NCBI RefSeq assembly: GCF_021018805.1
Contig: NC_086251.1
Location: 38,138,767-38,202,766 of the forward strand
Reading direction: 5' to 3'
DNA: 64,000 nt
Source of the DNA: Prinia subflava
Lineage: Eukaryota; Chordata; Aves; Passeriformes; Cisticolidae
The notes under the pieces are model-generated. The model was not told the DNA's origin and ran no database searches. It saw only the letters and a list, made by a program, of their open reading frames with translations. Every line of letters begins with the position of its first letter. Within the stretch, counting starts at the first letter, position 1. The position numbers and the translations under genes are program-made. Shown here one piece after another: positions 56,991-64,000 of the stretch.

Positions 56991-59900
56991 ACCAGTCCTG
57001 TGATATAATCACACTTCTATGGAAAAAGGTACAGGATCCTGGGATGCAGAGAAAGCAATGCATTAATATCTTCATAATCTGTAATGTTAAAGCCTGGTCA
57101 AATGTGTCCAGAAAAGACAGATTCACACTGGGCCAGGTACCAACAGGTGCTGGTAGAACAAGGCAGGGGATGAAGGAGGCTATCTTACTAGGAATATCTT
57201 GGTTTGAACATATAAAAAAAGGGAATATTACATCACAGGATAAAAAAAATGGAAGAAGGCAAGGCTATTCTAAATAAAGGACAATACAGGTACAAAATAA
57301 AATGCCCAAGAATATATTTAGGCTAGTATTAAAATAAGGCCTCAAGGCATCAGTGCAGGATTCTGAACCATCATCTCCATCACAGCACTAGGAAAAAAAA
57401 CGAAATTAAGTTGTACTTGTTACAACAAGAGGGGAAAGGAAGAGAGGCAATATGGTTTGATTGCAGGCAATAGCCAGTGATTGGAATGAAAGCTCCATTG
57501 GATGGGTTCTCTGTTCTCTGTCAGGCAGATTGCATAGAAAAACAATGTTCAAGCTTTCACACGTGCTGCACGGAGTCCTGACCTGTACCACACCTGCAGG
57601 GATGGGGCTCTGTGGTCAGACTTCAGACATTTCAGGAGCTGTGGAACACCACACAGCTGGAATATGGGTACCTTTGTGAACCCAGGTACCTTTGGCTGTG
57701 GCAGCTCTATCCTTCAGCAGTGCACAAGAGCAAGCAATTCCCATGTGAGAAGAAGTGAACCAAGCAGCTTTGACCTGTTCATTGTGTCCACTCTGCAAGC
57801 CCTGGCAGCATGTGGAGTGCTGAATTTACAGCAGTAACTGATGTTCATAGCAATAACTTGCAGGGATGCCTATCTCACTTCTCAGGACGTGAGTGCATGG
57901 AAATATTTCTTGGCATCTCATCACTGGAGCTTAGGCTGAGAAAAACACGTTTACCTCTGATCAAAGACAGTGACTGGGAGATGATTCCTGAAGCAATTAA
58001 ATTAAACTCACAGTGATGTTAAGCCATTAAAACAAATAAAGCATTGTTCTGACAACTGAATCTGATTTTTCAAAAAAGCACACCCAGCTTGTTAAAGAGA
58101 AGTACTAAACAGACAAATAACGTGAGTAAGGCACATGGGGATGTTCATGTTATGATCTCGAAGAGCTGAATCTACGAAGTGCAAAATTAGCTAGATACAA
58201 TAATAACATTATCACCACAATGATACAGACATCACTCTGTCTGATTTCTGCTCTCTAATCACTAACAAACATAGAATATTTGTACAGTTCTGGAGGCAGA
58301 ATCCAGGCAAACAAGATCCTGACCAGTTACCAGTGTCCTTCAAGATGCAAAGTGATGCTGCATTCAGTGTGAGGGTGTGTTAAAGCACTAATTTGATACT
58401 TGGCAGATACGTGGCCAAGGGTAAGTCTTGGCCATCAGACCAGGCTGTCACACAGGAACGCCTGTGAAACCCCCAACCTGCAGTGCAAGCAGAGACTGGA
58501 GCTCTCAGACCTAGTTAGGGCACTAGCATGTGAATTAGAACTATGACTAGTCACAAGAGAGATTAATTCAGGTTTCTTCCACATTGGGTAGATTTTCTAA
58601 TGTTTTTCTTACAGTTTTGTATAAAAATGGAGGGAACTCACACATTAATTAATATGGCAATAAGAGTGGGCTGTACATTGCTTCTGCTGAATGTAGTGCT
58701 GTCAGTCTGTGCTAGTCACTTTTAAAGTACCCTCACTACACAGGGCCACTGGGCAGACTGGGACAGGAGAGCCCAGATTCTGCTTTACAAACAGTCCCTG
58801 ATGTTAATACTGTTTTCTGAACTTAAATTCACAAAAATGAGGAGTGCTTCTGTGAGTATACGAAGAACACAAAGAGACACTACATAGGTGCTGATCCAAA
58901 GAAGGCCATAATAGATAAAAATGGCCACATGATAATAACATTTATCATTGCTTTTCATACATTAAAAAAGTGAGTGCTATGAGGTTAAATTAATAATACA
59001 TATTTAGAGTAACTTCTTGATTGAAACAATCATGCCTTCATTTCTTGTATATGTTGAGACTCATCACTTTTCAATCTGGACTTTTTGTTGCCTAAAACTG
59101 CAAATCTGTGTTGCATGCTCTGAAATATGCACAATTCTGGTAAAATGTTTGGCTTCATCTATTGTACACCCTGTGCATTTCCCTGCTGCCATTAACATCA
59201 TACCATACAGTTCTCTAATGATTCCAGACAGTAATGAACTTACAATAAGTATTTCTAACTTCTGCTGATTTTAATGGAGTTACACCTAATAATGCTTGGA
59301 TTACATCAATCCTGACAAAACTCCCCTTCAAATTCATTTATTTTTAGCATATACATGCACTGGTTGAATTCCAAATACACATCAGGTGAGCTATTTTGCC
59401 TATTATTTTTGTTTTCTAACTAGTCTGCTGTAAATTCCTAATTTACTTTCCCACTTAGTACAGCACTAGATACAATTCACCTGGAATGCTAACAGGAAAA
59501 TAAAGCTGAAAAAACAAAGCTTTTCTTACTGATTAAGTGAACAAAGCAAAACCCAAACTCTGTAGAAGTACCGGCCCTTAGATATTCAAAGCTGAGTGAC
59601 TGTGCTGTACATGGAGCATGCTTGCCCACACCCTTCAGAATACTATGGCATGGCAGGATTCCCAGTCTCTGAAAGCTTGTAGTCAGAACTTCAGAATCTG
59701 AGGAATTCTGTTAATTCATATCACAGATCTTCATGGGGGAAGGGTGGGCAGAACACTGTTAACAGGAGCAAAGGCAGCAAGCAGGAGCTGGAGTCAGGCA
59801 CACACGTCTGATGTAGTGTAACTCTGAATTGCACCTTAAGTGAAACACCAAAATGCCTTTGCATGTTTTGTGCTGCATGATCAGCAGCTGAGATGTGACA

Positions 59901-60260
59901 GACTGAATTTCACTGCTGCTCTACAGGAGTCAGAGCGGTGAAGAACACACAGCTTAAACTATGGGCAAAAGAAGAAGCTGAGATGCCAGTGATCACTGGG
60001 CTTTCCAGAGTTTTGCCAGTTAAGGCACAACATGATGATGTAAGAATCATTCATTACCTACCAGAGACCCAAACATCTGATGGTTCTGATCTTTGTTAAA
60101 TGCACTGTGAGTACACACATCAGCTGTGTGAGATATGGACAGAGAATGTCCAATTCTTCCCGGAAGCACTGGATTTACTGTACAAAATGCATGCAACACA
60201 GGAGCCTGGCATCACCTGGAAAAACACTTAGCAACATGCAGGAGCATGGTGGCTGTCATG

Positions 60261-61385
60261 AATCATAAAATCATTTATAAAATCATAGACTCATAGCATA
60301 TGCTGAGTTGGAAGGGATTAAAATCATTGATTCCAGCCGTTAACCCAGCAATGTAAAGTCCACCACTCAACCATTAAACCACATCCCCAAGTACCAAATT
60401 GTACTGGCTTGAAAGCAAAACCAGTGAGACTCCAAGGCAGAAATACAATTTAATAGAGAGAGAAGAAACAAACAACAAAAAAAGGGTAGAATAAAATAAG
60501 ACAAATGCAATAGTAAAAAGGACTACTGAAAGAGTCAGAATGCAGACCTGACACCCTGTTGGTCAGGGTGTTGGAAGCAGCCTGAAGTAAGTCCTCCCAG
60601 AGTGCCAGATGTGGCTCCATTCAAGTAGAGACAATCCTCAAGAAAGGGCCCAGTCATCCTCTGGGAATCTAGTGGAAACAGGCTCCCTTGGGGTTCGGGA
60701 TTGCTGTTTTTATCTCACTGGAAAGGCTTTGGCTCCTCCCACTGGGTGGAGCATCTCACAATGGGATGAGGTGATGTTATCAGTCCTGTGAGAGGCCTTA
60801 AATGGCCCATTCACAGGTGATGTCCCTCGGAGGAGGATGGTGGAGGAAGAGATAAGAAGGCACTGCCTTATCTGGTGTTATCAGGTGTCCCATTAACAGA
60901 GGGCATCCGCCCTCTTTCCACCCCTAGAGTTACAAGAGATAAGGAACAATATCTCCCAACCAACTTCAACAGATGAAAATAGAATACACGTTTTTGGTTA
61001 CTTTTTTCAACCCAGGACACAAATGCACACATCTTTCAAATACCTCCAGGGATGGTGATCCCACCACTTCCCTGGGCAGTGTGATCAAATGCTTGATGAC
61101 CCTTTTGGTAAGGAAAGTTTTCATAATATCCAACCTAAACCTCCCCTGGTGCAACCTGAGGTCATTTCCTCTAGCCCTGTTGCTTGGGAGAAGAGGCTGA
61201 TCCCCACCTGGCTACAAACTCCTCCTTCAGGGAGTTGTAGGGAGTGATAAGGTCTCCCCTGAGCCTTGTTTTCTCCAGGCTGAACAACCCCAGCTCCCTC
61301 AGCAGCTCCTCATCAGACCTGTGCTCCAGACCCTTCAGCAGCTCCATTGCCTTTCTCTGGACAAACTCCAGCCCCTCAAAGAACA
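60261..61385 (-). mobile_element. CR1 LINE, minus orientation, split by a solo LTR
   Basis: Its 3' tail (AATCATAAAATC...) is at 60261 and the body runs to higher coordinates. Segment one, 60261-60400, ends CCCCAAGTACCAAAT. After the LTR it resumes at 61025 (GCACACATCTTTCAAATACC) and continues through CCTCCAGGGATGG, CTAAACCTCCCCTGG and TCCAGGCTGAACAACCCCAG. Removing the LTR and one CAAAT restores a continuous CR1. The 79-codon open frame at 61171-61410 is part of this element and not a host gene. Confidence 0.88.
60401..61019 (-). mobile_element. Solo ERV LTR nested in CR1, with CAAAT target-site duplication
   Basis: A 619-bp element with TG...CA ends (TGTACTGGCTTGAAAGC ... CAACCCAGGACA), flanked by CAAAT at 60396-60400 and 61020-61024. 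On the minus strand it begins TGTCCTGG like other avian LTRs, which sets the orientation. It contains an 8-bp stem with 5-nt loop, ACACCCTG-TTGGT-CAGGGTGT (60551-60571), a feature I recall from a common songbird ERV LTR. No internal retroviral sequence. Confidence 0.85.
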
Positions 61386-61480
61386 CTAAGTTTAGCTCCT
61401 CCACAGACACCCTGCATTCCAGATGCTGACCAAGGTGATTCTCAGAAACATCTGAAACATTTCAGGCATCGTGCCTCCCT

Positions 61481-61550
61481 AAACAAGCAAAAACAAAAAA
61501 CAAAAAAACAAAAAACAAAAAACAAAAAACCCAAAAAAACCACCAAACTT
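61481..61550. repeat. (AAAAAC)n-type A-rich simple repeat
   Basis: A-rich run with C every six or seven bases (AAAAACAAAAAACAAAAAAC). It lies about 95 bp past the CR1 and is not an obvious tail of it, because the CR1 3' end is on the other side. Confidence 0.85.
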
Positions 61551-64000
61551 TTCCAAAGCAATCAAGAAGTGTAGATTCCCAAATTCACTGCCTGATCAGG
61601 CAGATACAAGTTCCAGAAATGAGAGGAGGCATTCAGCCCAGCATGTGCAAGAATCCCCCTCTTATCCCACTCATGTCATTAGAGTGCCTTCATTAGGTTG
61701 TCAAATAGCACCCTCAGATGGCTCTACTTCATATATCTCTTTATCAGATTTTTTTTTGCTTTTCTTTTTAAGGTCAGGAAAAATAAATAAATCCTTACTG
61801 CAATGCTGTCTTAATTTCTAGTACTTCTGACTGCAGGGAAAAGCCCAAGGAGATGAAAAAGCCTAATAGAAGATTCTAAAAATAGAAGCAGATGAAAACT
61901 CTTAAAAGATATAGTATTAATATAATTTCTGATTATACAAAAGGTTATCTCAAGATTTATTGCATCTTTTTAACATGTAATATTTTAATATGTCCTCTAA
62001 TTCATGTAGCAGTATTCTACACGTTTTATAATACTGATATTTTCTTGATTTTACTAGGAACCAGTGCATTTGGCAATGAACCAGTGAGCCATGCAATTAA
62101 CTTCGAGCTTCTGTGTTGATACACAGTTTATTTCACACTATTTCTACAGCTTCAGTTTTCAATATATCATAAATTCATGCATCCGTAGCATTTCCTCACA
62201 CTTTAAGTACTTAACCACTTTCATGGAAGATAACAGCTGAAATCAGACGCTTTAATGATTGCAAAAAAAAGGAGAGTTCATGCTTCTGGCACTGAGGAGA
62301 GCATAAAATAACCCAATATGGCAATTTCCCATCTAAATGGCGGAGTCTGGATTTCTGAGTTAAATCCTGTGGACAGAATGGAACTGTTCAAACATCTCAA
62401 GAGATTATTTCAAACTGCTTGACACTTTGGTAAACTGCAGTCAGGTTTACTCTTTGAATAATTTCTTCATAAGGATTCATATTTTTAATAAAAGAAATAT
62501 ATTAAATTTTATTTTAAAATAAACTAGATCAAAAGGGGTTTGGTTTGTGGGGTTTTTTTCCTTCTTTGCTCCCTTTTTATGATGAAGACTAAAGGACACT
62601 TCTAATATGAAGGAACGGGACCAGAGGAAAATCAGAACTAGCAGGGAGTGAAAAAGTGATGAAAGGAAGTGAAACTGAGGTAAGTGAGGTAAACAGGAGG
62701 ATTAGAGGAAGCAGGTGAGCAATATCTCAGGGATAATGCTTTGGAGGAAGGGGAAAATGCTTTAGAGGAAATAAGACACAGAGCAAATCAAAGGCAGGGG
62801 AAAGGTTTGGGTTTGTCATTTTCATCTTCAGGAAAACAAAGACACAGTAGGACACATCTGTTCAAAAGGAACTAAATGTTACTGTCTATGAAAATGACAA
62901 ATTCTAATCTGAGAATATTTTTATTCCTTTTGCATACAGCATGACTTGTGACTTGTGACTTCACTCCCATTAAATTAATGTTACCATAACAGCCTTTCTG
63001 TGCATTCTTTCATACTGTGCCCAACAGATGGAAAAGTAAGCCTTACAACATTATAGGAATTCCCCCCAAAAGATTAAGGGAAGTAGTTGCTTCTATAACC
63101 TTCACTTTAATTTTCAGACCCATAAAAAAATGATGTGTTTCTTCAGAAATATATATCCATTTTCCATTTCTTTTAAAATACACAACAGATGTTTTTGAAA
63201 CCATCAAAACATTGATCACAGGTAGAAATATTCTGTATTTATCTGAAGAGCTCCAAGTTTATAATAATAGAAAATTATCTCAGACTAATATCATAAAGTA
63301 GCTAGAATATTTATGTCTCTCAGATGCTGATGCAACGTTGATGAGATGGTGTATGATTATTTCAGGATTAGGCACTACAATAGTAATCTCATTCCCACTG
63401 AGTGCTCCTAAATGCTCTCAGCAAACCCATTTGTCCCTCTTCCTTGACTGTGATCCCATCTCTGTAGAAAGAAATAGCACCATAAAACTGGGTCAAGCAG
63501 ACAGTTTCCTACAGAAACGGTGTATGTTATATACATAATAGCTCCTTCCTTTGGTAACTACTTAATCCAGTCCATATTAGGCTGAAACATGATGCAGTCT
63601 GGGGAAAGTGGGAACACCAAAACTAAAAAACTAACGAAAAGGAAAAAATACATCCTAATGGGTATCTTCAGGAATAAAAAGTAAAGTGCTAGCAGAGGAA
63701 AATATAAGCTTTAAATAGTTATTAATTTTTTTCTCCCAAAATATGCCCTTTTGTAATTAAAAGTTATATCTCAAAAAACATGTGCATGTTAACATTAATA
63801 CTGTAAAATGTGACTTATAAAAATCCTATATTCTTGTCCGTTAACCACTGAACATGATCCAAACACTATTTTAAGAAGAAACTGGCAGGATCTGTATTTG
63901 CACACAATGTAAGATGCTGATGCAAAGAGAAATAACTCTTCTCACATTTCCACAGTTTGCTATTACAGCAGAAGAAATGGTTATTAACACCATTGCTAAA
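61551..64000. other. Gene-free DNA at the right end
   Basis: AT-rich DNA with no recognised exon or transposon. A small GACTTGT repeat (62943-62961, two and a half units) and a purine-rich stretch (about 62600-62780) are the only patterns seen. It might lie within or near the 3' region of CFL2 by synteny, but nothing in the sequence shows that. Confidence 0.55.

Larger units (their letters stand above)
48891..60260. other. Gene-free DNA upstream of SNX6
   Basis: About 11.4 kb with no exon that I recognise on either strand. It holds a CR1 3' fragment (50065-50232) and a probable ancient CR1 remnant (about 56660-56990). By synteny CFL2 would be expected next, but none of its coding sequence is seen. 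A mildly CpG-richer patch lies at about 51060-51320. Confidence 0.65.

Noticed and set aside
61171..61410. 79-codon minus-strand frame resembling a coiled-coil protein
   Set aside because: It lies in the CR1 body. The Leu/Glu-rich look comes from the conserved CR1 3' sequence.
62000..64000. 3' UTR of CFL2, expected by synteny
   Set aside because: No CFL2 coding sequence is present and I cannot recognise its UTR by eye. Alignment to avian CFL2 mRNA would decide.
1..64000. tRNA genes, microRNAs, snoRNAs, CRISPR arrays and other RNA genes
   Set aside because: No cloverleaf with internal promoter boxes, no regularly spaced repeat array and no convincing snoRNA box pair in the introns was found by reading. 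A covariance-model search could still reveal small RNAs.

Overview
The window is vertebrate nuclear DNA from a bird, most likely a passerine (songbird). It is AT-rich, with three GC-rich CpG-island promoters, genes split into many short exons with GT-AG introns, CR1 LINE fragments ending in the typical ATTCTATGATT-like tail, and solo LTRs of types I recall as abundant in songbird genomes. No prokaryotic features were seen. The species is not determined.

Three protein-coding genes lie head to tail on the minus strand. SPTSSA (coding span 5724-8682, 2 exons, 68 aa) is the small activating subunit of serine palmitoyltransferase. EAPP (13748-18473, 6 exons, 286 aa) is the E2F-associated phosphoprotein. 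SNX6 (20566-48413, 14 exons, 406 aa) is a sorting nexin of the SNX-BAR family. I built all three by reading the exons on the minus strand, and every junction keeps frame and has GT/AG ends. To my recollection the order matches human 14q13 (SPTSSA-EAPP-SNX6, then CFL2). The genes share a neighbourhood, not a pathway: sphingolipid synthesis in the ER, E2F control in the nucleus, and endosome-to-Golgi retrieval.

Layout: 1-3.6 kb is sequence downstream of SPTSSA with no recognised gene. 3.6-8.9 kb is SPTSSA, whose single intron carries U12-type (minor spliceosome) splice signals. 8.9-13.4 kb is the spacer, including a mosaic of nested LTR pieces (11707-13282). 13.4-18.5 kb is EAPP. 18.5-18.8 kb is the very short gap between the EAPP promoter and the inferred 3' end of SNX6. 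18.8-48.4 kb is SNX6, with an antisense solo LTR and an antisense CR1 in its introns. 48.4-64 kb is the SNX6 CpG-island promoter followed by gene-free DNA holding CR1 fragments, one of them split by a younger solo LTR with a clean target-site duplication.

The points most worth a second look are the U12-type intron of SPTSSA, a duplicated AATAAA block in EAPP intron 1 behind a weak donor, the two-codon first exon of SNX6 with an in-frame ATG in its tiny first intron, the close SNX6-EAPP spacing, and the nested LTRs. Family assignments come from memory of protein and repeat consensus sequences; no database was searched.
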